From: an uncultured Collinsella sp.
Lineage (GTDB): Bacteria > Actinomycetota > Coriobacteriia > Coriobacteriales > Coriobacteriaceae
Direction of reading: 5' to 3'
Assembly (NCBI GenBank): GCA_958352845.1
Contig: CATWQC010000005.1
Location: 51,702-115,701, forward strand
DNA length: 64,000 nucleotides
Both the position numbers and the translations under genes were made by a program. The notes below the pieces were generated by a model that worked only from the letters and a program-made list of their open reading frames with translations, did no database searches and was not told the DNA's origin. Of the stretch, positions 8,362-17,751 are shown one piece after another. Positions within the stretch are counted from its first letter, which is position 1, and each line of letters begins with the position of its first letter.

Positions 8362-9075
8362 CTATCCCTGGGTGACCAATCGGTAACCGATACCCACGTG
8401 CGTCTGGATATAGCGCGGATGCGCGGGGTCGGACTCGATCTTCTTGCGCAGCGTGCCCATAAAGACACGCAGGCTCGCCAGGTCGCTCTTGGTTGCCGTA
8501 CCCCAAATCTCGTGCAGGATAAACTGGTGCGTCAGCACCTTGTCGGCGTTATGCGCCAGCAGGCACAGGAGCTTGTACTCGATCGGCGTCAGATGCAGCT
8601 CCTCGCCATCCATCGTGGCGATGCCGGCATCAAAATCGATATGCAGCTCACCGGTATCGAACGAGCCCTCGGAAGCAACGCCGCCCGTTTGCGCATACGA
8701 AAGACGCCTGAGCGTCGTGCGAATGCGCGCGAGCAGCTCCTCGACCGAAAACGGCTTGGTCAGGTAGTCGTCGGCGCCGGCATCGAGTGCACGAATCTTG
8801 TCCGCATCCTCGCTGCGCGCCGAGACCACAATGATCGGCATGCCCGACCATGCGCGCACCGACTCCACCACCTTGACGCCGTCCATATCGGGCAGGCCCA
8901 GATCGAGCAGCACGATGCTCGGTGCCTGCGACGAGGCGGCGGCGATGGCGGCATGGGCGGTCTCCACAGCCATATGGCGCAAGCCGTGCGCCTCGAGCGC
9001 AGCAACGATAAGGTTGCGGACGGCGGGGTCGTCCTCAACGACCAAGATAAGCGGTTTTACGGCAGAGTTCGGCAC
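8362..9075 (-). CDS. kdpE: KdpE-like OmpR/PhoB response regulator
   Basis: This 237-residue regulator has a receiver domain with EDD (14-16), phospho-acceptor Asp58 in LLDLGLPDMDG and Lys107 in TKPFS, followed by a winged-helix DNA-binding domain (about 140-235). The start is taken as the GTG at 9075, which is 4 bp after the stop of the sensor kinase gene and 6-7 bp after GGAGTA; the longer ORF would run through the kinase gene. The partner kinase is KdpD-like and a Kup transporter lies upstream, so it probably controls potassium uptake. The KdpE assignment rests on the partner and general similarity. Confidence 0.8.
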   Translation of the reverse strand: MPNSAVKPLILVVEDDPAVRNLIVAALEAHGLRHMAVETAHAAIAAASSQAPSIVLLDLGLPDMDGVKVVESVRAWSGMPIIVVSARSEDADKIRALDAGADDYLTKPFSVEELLARIRTTLRRLSYAQTGGVASEGSFDTGELHIDFDAGIATMDGEELHLTPIEYKLLCLLAHNADKVLTHQFILHEIWGTATKSDLASLRVFMGTLRKKIESDPAHPRYIQTHVGIGYRLVTQG

Positions 9076-9079
9076 AGCG

Positions 9080-10705
9080 CTACTCCTTATCAAACGAAAC
9101 GTCGGCGGCAGGAAGTTCAATCGTAAAGACCGAACCGTGCGGGTCCGCCGCGGCAACCTCTATGCTACCGCCATGTGCCAACGCAATGGAACGGCAGAGT
9201 GAAAGACCCAGGCCCACGCTGCGGCGGCTGTCGGCCAGACCATGGTTGGCGGTATAGAACGACTCAAAGATCCGCTCGCGGTCCTCGGGTGCGATACCCG
9301 GACCATCATCGGCCACCGAACACGCCACGCGTCCATCGTCGACGCTAATCGAGATCACGATATGCGAGCCTGCGGGCGTATAGGTAATGGCATTGTTCAC
9401 CAGATTGACCAGCAGCTGCACCATCAGGCGCGCATCGACATTGACGAGCGCCGGTTCATCGCACGCCACCACCTTAAGGTCGTGCTCGCGCACGGCCGGA
9501 CTTACGTGGCGCAGCGCCTCCTCGACGATATCGTCCATGAGCTCGAGCGTAGTCGACAGATGCATGCCGCCGCCCTCGAGCTTGGTGATGGCGAGCAGGT
9601 TCTCGACGGTGGCGTTGAGCCACAGCGCATCCGAGCGAATGGATAGAAGCAGGCCGCGGCGCGTCTGGGCATCGAGCACCGCGGTGCCGGTCGAACCCTG
9701 GTCGAGCAGGACATCGGCATTGCCCGAAATACTGGTAAGCGGCGTGCGCAGATCGTGCGAGATGGAGCGCAGCAGGTTGGCGCGCAGCTGTTCGTTTTTG
9801 GCGAGCACCGCTGCCTCCTCGCGGGCCTCCATGGCGCGGGCGCGGTCGAGCGCCAGCTCGCCTTCGCTCACGATGGCATCGGCAAGTGTCCGCTCCTCAT
9901 GTGTCAGCACGTCGGGCTCGGCAACGATAGCCAGCACGCCCACCACCGAGCCGGGGTCGCCCGAGCGCACGAAGCCGTCGCCCGTGCGAACCGTCAGGTA
10001 GATGCCATAAAACGCCGAGCCGCCAAACGTGGCGTCGAGCGGCGTTCCCACATAGGCGGACGCCGAGAGCCGCGGCGGCATCTGCGGCGCCAGCTCGTGC
10101 ACCGGGGCGGCATCGCCCACGGCTGTGTACGTCGCACGCGGCAGCAGGTCATCGCCCTCGGCGTCGGCGCTGTACCACACGACCGGACAGCCCGAAAGAC
10201 GCGCCAGCTGCGTGGCCATGGCATGGACAATCTGCTGCTGATCGGCGCACCGCTGCAGCATGCGGTTGGTCTCGAGCACCATATGCGTGCGACGGTCGCT
10301 GGCGGCGGCCTGTGCCAAGGCGCGGCGCAGGGCCAACGCAATCGAGCTCGACACAAGCGAGACCACAAACATGATGAAGAACATGCCGGGATAGCCGCGG
10401 TCGATAAGCGACAGCGAGTAGCGCGGGTCGACAAACAAGAAGTTGTAGAGCGCCACGGCAGCAGCCGAGCTCAGCAAGCAATACAGGCGACTCCAGGTAA
10501 AGAATGCGCACAGCTGAACGGCGAACACATAGACGATCATGATGCTCGGCGCGAGACCCGGATGGTCGAGCAGCGCGCCCACAATCGTCGCCGCAACCAG
10601 CAGCCCCGCCGATACGCAGGCGTCATACAGAGGAGTGCGGCGCGTCAGCGTTGTGCGCCGCCACCAAAAGTTATCGGCAATATCGCCGTCCGTACGGACG
10701 TCCAT
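9080..10705 (-). CDS. Short KdpD-like sensor histidine kinase
   Basis: This 541-residue membrane kinase has about four transmembrane helices in a DUF4118-like region (30-130, including FLFVDPRYSL), a GAF-like domain (about 145-285), HisKA with HDLRTPL (His317) and an HATPase domain (NNAITYTP, DDGPGIAP, GLGLSLC). The layout is that of the C-terminal two thirds of KdpD; the cytoplasmic N-terminal KdpD/Usp domains of the E. coli protein are absent. It is co-directional with, and 4 bp from, the kdpE-like gene. It probably senses potassium or turgor state. Short KdpD forms without the N-terminal domain are known, so truncation is not necessarily recent. Confidence 0.82.
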   Translation of the reverse strand: MDVRTDGDIADNFWWRRTTLTRRTPLYDACVSAGLLVAATIVGALLDHPGLAPSIMIVYVFAVQLCAFFTWSRLYCLLSSAAAVALYNFLFVDPRYSLSLIDRGYPGMFFIMFVVSLVSSSIALALRRALAQAAASDRRTHMVLETNRMLQRCADQQQIVHAMATQLARLSGCPVVWYSADAEGDDLLPRATYTAVGDAAPVHELAPQMPPRLSASAYVGTPLDATFGGSAFYGIYLTVRTGDGFVRSGDPGSVVGVLAIVAEPDVLTHEERTLADAIVSEGELALDRARAMEAREEAAVLAKNEQLRANLLRSISHDLRTPLTSISGNADVLLDQGSTGTAVLDAQTRRGLLLSIRSDALWLNATVENLLAITKLEGGGMHLSTTLELMDDIVEEALRHVSPAVREHDLKVVACDEPALVNVDARLMVQLLVNLVNNAITYTPAGSHIVISISVDDGRVACSVADDGPGIAPEDRERIFESFYTANHGLADSRRSVGLGLSLCRSIALAHGGSIEVAAADPHGSVFTIELPAADVSFDKE

Positions 10706-10733
10706 CAGCGTCCCGCCCCTCTCTCAAAAACAA

Positions 10734-10772
10734 AAACCACCACAAAGGGGACAGGCACCTTTGTGGTGGTTT
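10734..10772. repeat. GGGGACAGG palindrome, family A copy 1
   Basis: Perfect 15-bp arms (10734..10748 and 10758..10772, AAACCACCACAAAGG and its complement) enclose GGACAGGCA. A third, imperfect copy of the right arm follows at 10773..10789. A close relative in the opposite orientation lies at 43866..43903. It falls between kdpD and the small membrane gene. Confidence 0.75.
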
Positions 10773-10818
10773 CCCCTTGTGGTGGTTCCAAGTGTAAAGC
10801 CTTTGCAACCTGCGGTCG

Positions 10819-11013
10819 TTAGATAAACAGCACGTGCGCGAGCAGTGCGCACACGCACGCCGCGACAAGCACCGTCACCACGATCGAAATCACGCGGTCG
10901 GCCATGTCCATGTTGGCACGATTCGTAAAGAACCGATCTTCGGCGGCGTCGACGCGCGCCTCACGCGCCAGCTCGGCAGCAAGATCGCAACCGTCAAGCA
11001 CCTTTGCATCCAT
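10819..11013 (-). CDS. Small membrane protein between kup and kdpD (64 aa)
   Basis: This 64-residue protein has a soluble charged N-terminal half (MDAKVLDGCDLAAELARE...) and one C-terminal transmembrane helix (VISIVVTVLVAACVCALLAHVLF). The ATG at 11013 has GGGAGGAAACC before it; a longer in-frame start lacks support. It lies between the potassium transporter Kup and the KdpD-like kinase, all on one strand. No family is recognised. By analogy with small subunits such as KdpF it might modulate the transporter or kinase, but that is a guess from context. Confidence 0.7.
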   Translation of the reverse strand: MDAKVLDGCDLAAELAREARVDAAEDRFFTNRANMDMADRVISIVVTVLVAACVCALLAHVLFI

Positions 11014-11082
11014 GGTTTCCTCCCAGGACTCAATCCCCGTCAATACAAGCCCGCCCGTTCGCAGACAAACCTCGAGCGTCGA

Positions 11083-13110
11083 CTACGGCCGCTCGTTGGG
11101 AGCCAGGCGCTGCATCTTGCTCACAGCCTTAAACTTGGTGAACAGCGGCACATACTCAAAGCTCACGTTGGAGTTCTCCAGGCCATACCAGCGCGCAGGC
11201 GTGCCGGCGGCGCGGCGGATGATGTACTTGAGCGTGATGGCCGTACGCTCGCTCGGCTCCACGTCGCTTTCGGGCGCCAGAAGCTTACGGATCATGACGA
11301 ACTTGAACGTACCGATGTTGCCCGGATCCTTGTAGACCGAGTAGTCATGCGTCTGCGGCGGCAGCTCGCCGGTGGCAGCCAGGTCCTGAACAACCTGACG
11401 CAGGTAGGCATTGACGCGCTGGTTGATCTTGTAGCCCAGGTACAGATGCACGCGGAACACGTAGTCGGTGCCGAACGTCTCAACAGAATAGGCAAAGGTG
11501 TGCGGTTCGTCCATGGTCTCGACATTCACAAACCACCAGGCGTGGGCACGCTTGGGATGCTTGTCCAAGATCGAGTAGACGATATCGCGGTCGATGTAGT
11601 CGGTATGGGTGTCCTTGGTCAGGTACACGATGTTGTCGCTCATGCGCTCGTAACGGTCGTCGTCGCGCAGACGCTTGAGCTGCGGCAGGTAGCTACGCAG
11701 CGGCAGCAGCGTAAACTGGCGCTGCTCGACCGCCGTGCCGTTGTACCAGCACACCATAATGCCCATGATGAGTGCAGCCATGAGGATGGTGAAGTAGCCG
11801 CCGTGGAAGAACTTGGTGAGCGAGCTCACAAAGAAGAAGCCTTCGAGCAAAAGGAAGAAGGCCGCGAAGATCCACGGAGCAACCTTGAGCTTGCGCTCCT
11901 CGTGCAGGTAGAAGAAGAGCAGCAGCGTGGTGCACATCATAGTCAGCGTAATGGCAAGGCCGTACGCGGCTTCCATATGCGCCGAGTTCTGGAACAGCAG
12001 CACCACGATGACGCAGCCGACAAGCATGACGTTGTTGACCATGGGGATGTAGAGCTGGCCTTTGGTCTCGGCAGGGTAGAAGACCTGCATGTGCGGCATG
12101 AGGTCCAGACGGCTGGCCTCGGACACCAGCGAGAATGCACCGGTGATGAGCGCCTGCGAGGCAATGATGGCCGCGACGGTGGAAAGGCCTACGGCAAACG
12201 GGCGCAGGCCCGGGGCGAGCATCTGGTAGAACGGGTTGAGGTCGGCAATGCCCATGAGCTCGGGGTTGGCAGCGTTGTTCATAAGCCAAGCGCCCTGGCC
12301 CATATAGGAAAGCAGCAGGCAGCACTTAACGAACGGCCAGGTAGCGTAGATGTTACCGCGACCGACGTGGCCCATGTCGGAGTAGAGCGCCTCGGCACCG
12401 GTGGTGGCGAGGAAGCAGCTGCCCAGAATCATGATGCCCGCGTGGTTGTTGGGGCTCAACAAAAAGGCGATGCCGCGCACCGGGTTGAGGCACAGCAGCA
12501 CGGCGGGGTGCTGGAAGACAAAGAACAGACCCGTGCCGCCCAGGAACAGGAACCACAGCGTCATGATGGGGCCAAAGGCGTGACCGATCTTGGCCGTACC
12601 GATGCGCTGCACCAAGAAGAGCGCGATGATGATGGCGAGCGTAATGGCGACGACGCGGCCCTGGTCATCGCCCAGCACGGCATGGACTGCCGGAATGGTG
12701 CGCAGGCCCTCGATAGCCGTAGTCACGGTAACGGCGGGCGTGAGGATGCCGTCGGCGAGCAACGCGGCGCCACCCAGCATGGCGGGGATGATAAGCCACT
12801 TGCCGCAACGCTTGACCAGGCTGTACAGGGCAAAGATGCCGCCCTCGCCATGGTTATCGGCGCGCAGCGAGATGAGCACATACTTGATGGTGGTCAGCAG
12901 CGTGACCGTCCACACGACAAGGGAGAGCGCGCCGAGCACGAACTCCTCCGTGACGCTTCCGATGCCGCCGTTGCCGGCGACGAGCGCCTTGGTTACATAC
13001 ATGGGGCTGGTGCCGATATCGCCATACACCACGCCCAGCGTGACGAGCATCGCCGAGATGCTCACAGGAATCGCAGCGTGCGAGGCTGCCTCCTTGGCCT
13101 TTTGTTCCAT
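11083..13110 (-). CDS. kup: Kup-family potassium uptake protein
   Basis: This 675-residue membrane protein is a Kup/HAK/KT potassium-proton symporter. The N-terminal GVVYGDIGTSPMY motif is the family hallmark, followed by about twelve membrane helices and a cytoplasmic C-terminal domain of about 200 residues. The ATG at 13110 has GGGAGG ten bases upstream; the slightly longer TTG start overlaps that ribosome site and is rejected. The downstream small membrane gene and KdpDE-like pair suggest a potassium module. No ydaO-type riboswitch fits in the short leader. Confidence 0.93.
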   Translation of the reverse strand: MEQKAKEAASHAAIPVSISAMLVTLGVVYGDIGTSPMYVTKALVAGNGGIGSVTEEFVLGALSLVVWTVTLLTTIKYVLISLRADNHGEGGIFALYSLVKRCGKWLIIPAMLGGAALLADGILTPAVTVTTAIEGLRTIPAVHAVLGDDQGRVVAITLAIIIALFLVQRIGTAKIGHAFGPIMTLWFLFLGGTGLFFVFQHPAVLLCLNPVRGIAFLLSPNNHAGIMILGSCFLATTGAEALYSDMGHVGRGNIYATWPFVKCCLLLSYMGQGAWLMNNAANPELMGIADLNPFYQMLAPGLRPFAVGLSTVAAIIASQALITGAFSLVSEASRLDLMPHMQVFYPAETKGQLYIPMVNNVMLVGCVIVVLLFQNSAHMEAAYGLAITLTMMCTTLLLFFYLHEERKLKVAPWIFAAFFLLLEGFFFVSSLTKFFHGGYFTILMAALIMGIMVCWYNGTAVEQRQFTLLPLRSYLPQLKRLRDDDRYERMSDNIVYLTKDTHTDYIDRDIVYSILDKHPKRAHAWWFVNVETMDEPHTFAYSVETFGTDYVFRVHLYLGYKINQRVNAYLRQVVQDLAATGELPPQTHDYSVYKDPGNIGTFKFVMIRKLLAPESDVEPSERTAITLKYIIRRAAGTPARWYGLENSNVSFEYVPLFTKFKAVSKMQRLAPNERP

Positions 13111-13233
13111 AAGCCGGTTTCCTCCCAACTTTAATGTTCGAAGGAATTATAGGTAATCGGCCCATGTTTTAATGCACTGTTTTCCCAGCTAGATAAAGAT
13201 TTATACAGTCTTTAGGCTACCGCGGCGATATGA

Positions 13234-13266
13234 AATGTGGCAAAAGGACTGTCCCCTTGTCACATT
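13234..13266. repeat. GGACTGTCCCC palindrome
   Basis: AATGTGgCAA and TTGtCACATT pair around a GGACTGTCCCC centre. It belongs to the loose group of short palindromes carrying GGGAC(A/G)G and lies between kup and the nitroreductase gene. Confidence 0.6.
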
Positions 13267-13268
13267 CG

Positions 13269-14144
13269 TCATTTTCCGAGCCAGTTTTTGAACCACCATT
13301 CCATGGATCGGCTCATCTCGGCCATAAAGGGACTGGTGTGTTTGCGGGTGTAGATATCCACCACGCGCTCGCCCACCTCGCGGGCGTGCGGACGGAACAT
13401 CGCATCCATCTCGGCCACCTGAGCATCCATAGTCGCGGCATCGGCGCGGCAGTAGCGCTCCTCGTGCACCAGGTTCACCACGGGATGCGCAATGGCCGGA
13501 CGCTCCTTACGGGGCGTGCCGATGATGAGCATCGACAGCGGTATGGTATAGGGCGGCAGATCGAGCAGCTCGGCAACTTCCTCGGCATTCTCGACGATAT
13601 CACCGATATAGCAGCTCCCCAGCCCCAGGGCCTCGGCGGCAACCACGGCGTTTTGCGCGGCGATCACGGCGTCCTGCGCCGCAATGGCAAAGTCGCCCAG
13701 ACCCGGTGCACGACGGGGAGACTTGCCCGTACGCTCTACAAACTCTGGCTCAAAGCAGCCCACGTGCTCAAACAGATCGATCCACTTGGCATAATCGACC
13801 ACAAATATGAGTGCCCAGGGCGCCTTGGCGATCATGGGCTGGTGGTCGCACAGGTCGGCCAGGCGGTCGAGCGTAGCCTGCTCGCGAATGCTTACGATGG
13901 AATACATCATCATGGCGCCCGCCGACGGCGCGCGACTCGCCGCATGCAGAATCGCCGCACGCTGCTCGTCGGTCACCGCCACGGGACGGTCGTCGTCATC
14001 ACGCGCGAAGGCACGCGTAGACGAGCGATGCTCCAAGATGTCCAGCACCGCATTGCCCGTGGTCTCGACCGGATAGCCGCCCGCGTCCACGCCCACAGCT
14101 CCGCCGCAGTACTCGGTGCCCGTCATACAAACCTGCTCGCCCAT
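13269..14144 (-). CDS. Nitroreductase-family protein
   Basis: This 291-residue flavoprotein shows the nitroreductase fold: ILEHRSSTRAF near residue 36 (FMN-binding RRS-like motif), SRAPSAGAMM near 70, and GLGSCYIGDI near 185. Such enzymes use NAD(P)H to reduce nitro compounds, quinones or flavins. It is longer than the 200-residue minimal family and has an extra C-terminal part of about 80 residues. It stands alone, between kup and the divergent sulfatase gene. The physiological substrate is unknown. Confidence 0.85.
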   Translation of the reverse strand: MGEQVCMTGTEYCGGAVGVDAGGYPVETTGNAVLDILEHRSSTRAFARDDDDRPVAVTDEQRAAILHAASRAPSAGAMMMYSIVSIREQATLDRLADLCDHQPMIAKAPWALIFVVDYAKWIDLFEHVGCFEPEFVERTGKSPRRAPGLGDFAIAAQDAVIAAQNAVVAAEALGLGSCYIGDIVENAEEVAELLDLPPYTIPLSMLIIGTPRKERPAIAHPVVNLVHEERYCRADAATMDAQVAEMDAMFRPHAREVGERVVDIYTRKHTSPFMAEMSRSMEWWFKNWLGK

Positions 14145-14357
14145 AGCTCTATCCTCGCTAATTCTTTAAGAAGCCTTTACGTTTCCGTGTAATTCCCGTC
14201 CATTATCGCGCAGGCCGCCACTACATTGCGCCACACCGCCGCACGTGCGCGTTAATATGGCTGGTTGTTGTGCGCAGCCACCAATTGCAGCGCATATCTT
14301 GGTAACAATCGGGTAAACCCCCGCTTTCGTACGTTTTAGTTTGTGAGGAGTCTCAGC

Positions 14358-16658
14358 ATGTTCGCTGCCGCCATCTCGCTCGTCGGTCTTGCGGCGACCG
14401 TCTACCTTGTCTTGCGCGAGGCCAAGGCCATTCGCGCTCAGTCGGGCACCGTTGCCAAAAGCGCTCTTGGGTGGAGCGTCGTCTTCGGCCTGTTCCAGGT
14501 CTTTTTGACTATTTGGGGCGCCATTGGCCTCGTCGCCCAAAACGAGCCGCTCGCCTTTGTGATGCTCATCCTGACCAACGCCATCCTCACCGGATGCGCC
14601 TGGGCCAGCATCGCCCGCGATCGCATCGCCCCGCGCGTCTTTGCGTTCGCCAAGCCCGACGCCCCCGCCCCCACCGGCAAGCTCGCCCGCCTGCGCGGCG
14701 CCTTTGTGGGCAAACCACTCGTCGCCGCCGTCCTGTGCCTGCTGCTCGCCGGCGTCTTTGCGCTGCTGGGCATGGAGGTCTCGTCCAACCACGACTTTAC
14801 CTGGGTCTACCCCCTGTGCATCCTGCTCGAGTGGGCCATCATCACCGTGCTCATGATCGGCTTGTTCTTCCTGTTCCAGCGCCACGGCGCAGCTCCCGCG
14901 GTCCTGGCCTTTGCCCTCTTTGTCCTGGGCATTGCCGAGTTCTTCGTCATCACGTTTAAATCCATGCCCATCCAGCCGGGCGACCTTTCGGCCATCTCCA
15001 CCGCCGCCGCGGTCGCCGGCACCGGCTACACCTTCTCCATCTCGCTGTTCTGTGTGCTGTCCATGGGCTTTACCGCCATCGCCATGCTGCTGTGCGAGTA
15101 CGCCGGCCTGGTGGCACCGCACCGTCAGAAGGGTGCCGCCAACGCCAAGCGCATGCTGCTCACCAACCTGCTCGTGGCAGTGCTGTGCCTGGGCGGCGTA
15201 ACCGCGCATGTCACGCTCATCGACTACTACAACACCCTCGGCATCACCGTCTACACCTGGCGCCCGCTCGAGAGCTACTGGCGCGAGGGCTACCTGCCCG
15301 CCTTTATTAGTGCGGCGCAGTCCATCAAGCCGCCCAAACCCGCCGACTACTCCGTCGACGATGCCAAGGCCACGCTCAAAAAGTACGCCAAGGCCTACGA
15401 CAAGTCCGACGCGGCCAAGAGCGACGAGCGCGCCGCCGCAAAGGAGCAGTTCGACAGCGAGAAGCCCACGGTCATCGCCATCATGAACGAGACCTTCTCA
15501 GACCTTTCGATCTACCAGAACATGCGCGCCGGCTACGAGGGCCCGCAGTACTTTAAGAACCTGTCCAACTGCCTCAGCCGCGGCAAGCTCTATGTGAGCG
15601 CCTACGGCGGCGGTACCGCCAATACCGAGTTTGAGTTTATGACCGGCAACTCCATGGCCAACCTGGGCTCGGGCGTGTACCCCTACACCATCTACAACAT
15701 GGAGACGACCGGGAACCTGGCAGAACAGTTCAAATCGCTCGGCTATTCCACCACGGCCATGCACCCCAACCACGCGACCAACTGGAACCGCGAGAACGTC
15801 TACAAGGACTTTGGCTTTGACCAGTTCCTGTCTATCAATGACTTCCAGGGAGCCGACACCCTGCGCGGCATGGTGACCGACCAGGCTACCTACGACAAGA
15901 TTCTTGAGCTGCTCGACCAGAACGCCGATCCGCAGTTTATCTTCGACGTGACCATGCAGAACCACTCGGGCTACGATACGGGCCTGCTGCCGGTCGACAA
16001 GCAGATGCACCTGAATATCGACACGACCGATTTGGACGCCAAGACCGTCGAGGACGGCACGCTCTCCGATGTCGACGAGTATGTCTCGTGCATCGAGCAG
16101 TCCGACCAGGCGCTGCGCTACTTCCTCAACGCCCTGAGCAAGCTCGACCGTAAGGTGGTCGTGGTGTTCTGGGGCGACCACCAGCCGTTCTTCCCGTCCA
16201 AGTTCAATGACAAGTGGTTTACCGGCGAAGACGATGCTACGCATCAGGAGCGCCTGTGGCAGACCGACTACATCATCTGGGCCAACTACGACGTTGCCGG
16301 CTGCGACCAGACGAGCGAGACCGACGACCTGTCCACCAACTACCTGTCCACCCAGCTGATGCAGCTGATCGGCGCCCCGCTGACCGACTACCAGAAAGCG
16401 CACATGACGCTGCGTAAGTCGCTGCCCGCCATCAACTCGGTGGGCTACGAGGACGCCAGCCTGCGCTGGGCGCTCTCCTCCAACGTCACCGGTGACGACG
16501 CCGCTGCCGCAGCCGCAACCAAGGCGCGCGAGGATTACGCCAAGATGCAGTACTACGAGATGTTCCGCGACGGCAAGAATGTCTACACCGAGCACTTCCA
16601 GACCGAGGCCAATGAGACCGATCCCAACCTGGCACCGGGCACGACCAAGATTAAGTAG
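14358..16658 (+). CDS. LtaS-like membrane sulfatase (phosphoglycerol transferase family)
   Basis: This 766-residue protein has several N-terminal transmembrane helices (about the first 300 residues) and a large extracellular sulfatase-fold domain. Catalytic-site motifs include MNETFSDLS (metal-binding Glu), GGGTANTEFEF (Thr nucleophile) and WGDHQPF (metal Asp-His). This matches LTA synthase and related phosphoglycerol transferases that modify cell-envelope polymers. The ATG at 14358 follows GTGAGGAGTCTC; the GTG at 14343 overlaps that ribosome site and is less likely. Whether it makes lipoteichoic acid or decorates another glycan cannot be told. Confidence 0.85.
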   Translation: MFAAAISLVGLAATVYLVLREAKAIRAQSGTVAKSALGWSVVFGLFQVFLTIWGAIGLVAQNEPLAFVMLILTNAILTGCAWASIARDRIAPRVFAFAKPDAPAPTGKLARLRGAFVGKPLVAAVLCLLLAGVFALLGMEVSSNHDFTWVYPLCILLEWAIITVLMIGLFFLFQRHGAAPAVLAFALFVLGIAEFFVITFKSMPIQPGDLSAISTAAAVAGTGYTFSISLFCVLSMGFTAIAMLLCEYAGLVAPHRQKGAANAKRMLLTNLLVAVLCLGGVTAHVTLIDYYNTLGITVYTWRPLESYWREGYLPAFISAAQSIKPPKPADYSVDDAKATLKKYAKAYDKSDAAKSDERAAAKEQFDSEKPTVIAIMNETFSDLSIYQNMRAGYEGPQYFKNLSNCLSRGKLYVSAYGGGTANTEFEFMTGNSMANLGSGVYPYTIYNMETTGNLAEQFKSLGYSTTAMHPNHATNWNRENVYKDFGFDQFLSINDFQGADTLRGMVTDQATYDKILELLDQNADPQFIFDVTMQNHSGYDTGLLPVDKQMHLNIDTTDLDAKTVEDGTLSDVDEYVSCIEQSDQALRYFLNALSKLDRKVVVVFWGDHQPFFPSKFNDKWFTGEDDATHQERLWQTDYIIWANYDVAGCDQTSETDDLSTNYLSTQLMQLIGAPLTDYQKAHMTLRKSLPAINSVGYEDASLRWALSSNVTGDDAAAAAATKAREDYAKMQYYEMFRDGKNVYTEHFQTEANETDPNLAPGTTKIK

Positions 16659-16685
16659 CGACTAGCTGCGAGTTCATAACTGAAA

Positions 16686-16815
16686 CGTCTGTCCGGGCGG
16701 AGGTATGTAAGGTTCCCTGCTCGGACAGTCCTGCGCAAGACGGAGGCCACATTAAGTGGCCTCCTTTGCGTGCGGAACTCGCGATGAACCTTACATACCT
16801 CCGCCCGGACAGACG
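16686..16815. repeat. Long covarying hairpin element, copy H1
   Basis: Outer arms of 29 bp (16686..16714 and 16787..16815) are perfect reverse complements. Inside lies a conserved core: CAGTCCTGCGCAAGACGG, then an inner stem GGAGGCCAC-ATTAA-GTGGCCTCC (16742..16764), then GCGTGCGGAACTCGCGA. The same core with different outer arms occurs at 53269..53407. See findings. Confidence 0.85.
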
Positions 16816-17032
16816 CCTTGTTGTTGGAGCGCGGCCTGTCATGGGGTGGTAACCGCAACATATATAAGTTGAAGGCCACGTCATGTGGTCTTTTTTGCAT
16901 CCGGAAAGCCCGTCCCACTCTGAATACATCCAGCGAACGCATGCGAGCGTGTTGTCCAGGACGGCCTCGTCATCGGGGTGATGGAAAATGTCACCCCAAA
17001 CGCTTGCCACGGTTGCGCCCACGAGTGTCAAG

Positions 17033-17060
17033 AAAAAAGCCTCGAGAATTTCGAGGCTTT
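17033..17060 (-). terminator. Rho-independent terminator of the flavodoxin gene
   Basis: On the minus strand, GCCTCGA-AATTC-TCGAGGC is followed by TTTTTT. It lies 43 bp beyond the flavodoxin stop. Confidence 0.85.
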
Positions 17061-17102
17061 CACATTTGTATTGTTTTGCGCGAAGGACCGCGAACGGCAA
17101 GG

Positions 17103-17660
17103 CTACTCGCCCAGCACGGCCTTCTTGGCGGCTGCAGCCATGTTATCCAGATCCTCCTTGGTGGGGTGATCCTTTGCGGCAACCCAGTTGTCGAGCAGCA
17201 TCTTAAATCGGGCGTTGTCGGGATCTTGCTCGAGCATGGCCTCGTAGCGCTGCTTGACCGCGGGGCCCATCTTGCCCTGGCACATCGCCCAGCCCGCAAG
17301 CTCGGCATCCCCAGCCAAATTGGAAGTTACGCGGTCGATAATCTGCTGATAGTAGCTCTGGTCGGCCCCAAAGCCGCAGGTGCCAAACAGGAACACGCGC
17401 TTACCGTGCAAGGCGGAGAGCAACGCCGCGACCGAAGGCGTGCACGCGCCCTTGTCGCACCAAAAACCGACGAGCACCGTGTCGGCCGCGCAGGCGCCCT
17501 GCGCCTCGAGCGCGACCTGATCTGCATCCGCATCGTCGCTCAACGCCGCGGCATGGACAAACTCAACACCCGCAGCCTGCAGAGCGCGCTTGATCGCGCC
17601 CGAAACCATCCTGGTATTACCGCTCTTGCTGTTAACCACCAGAGAGCACGTCATAGTCAC
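17103..17660 (-). CDS. Flavodoxin-family protein
   Basis: This 185-residue protein begins with a beta strand and the phosphate-binding loop NSKSGNTRMV (about residues 10-19), the FMN-binding signature of flavodoxins. GTCGFGAD near 93 is the likely second flavin loop. The C-terminal 50 residues are extra and helical. It probably shuttles electrons in an anaerobic reductase pathway; the partner is not evident from neighbours, which are a sulfatase and an ABC exporter. It has its own terminator. Confidence 0.8.
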   Translation of the reverse strand: MTMTCSLVVNSKSGNTRMVSGAIKRALQAAGVEFVHAAALSDDADADQVALEAQGACAADTVLVGFWCDKGACTPSVAALLSALHGKRVFLFGTCGFGADQSYYQQIIDRVTSNLAGDAELAGWAMCQGKMGPAVKQRYEAMLEQDPDNARFKMLLDNWVAAKDHPTKEDLDNMAAAAKKAVLGE

Positions 17661-17751
17661 GTTGCCTCGTTTCCCCCAAAAACTAAAGCCACTAATGCAA
17701 TTTATTAGATGACTATCTTAGTACTAACGTGACAGATGTACAGAGCCGCCC

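Larger units (their letters stand above)
16659..17102. other. 444-bp intergenic region with hairpin element H1 and a terminator
   Basis: No gene is supported here. It holds the long hairpin H1 (16686..16815), a degenerate relative of its core around 16870..16917 (GGCCACGTCATGTGGTC, then TTTTTTGCATCCGG) and a terminator for the flavodoxin gene. Overlapping minus-strand ORFs share short peptide strings only because the repeat recurs elsewhere. Confidence 0.7.

Noticed and set aside
10834..13134. 766-codon plus-strand ORF over kup
   Set aside because: It is the antisense shadow of kup, has no start signal and no recognisable domain.
13111..13268. c-di-AMP (ydaO) riboswitch before kup
   Set aside because: The leader is under 160 bp, partly occupied by a GGACTGTCCCC palindrome, and lacks the riboswitch's conserved elements.
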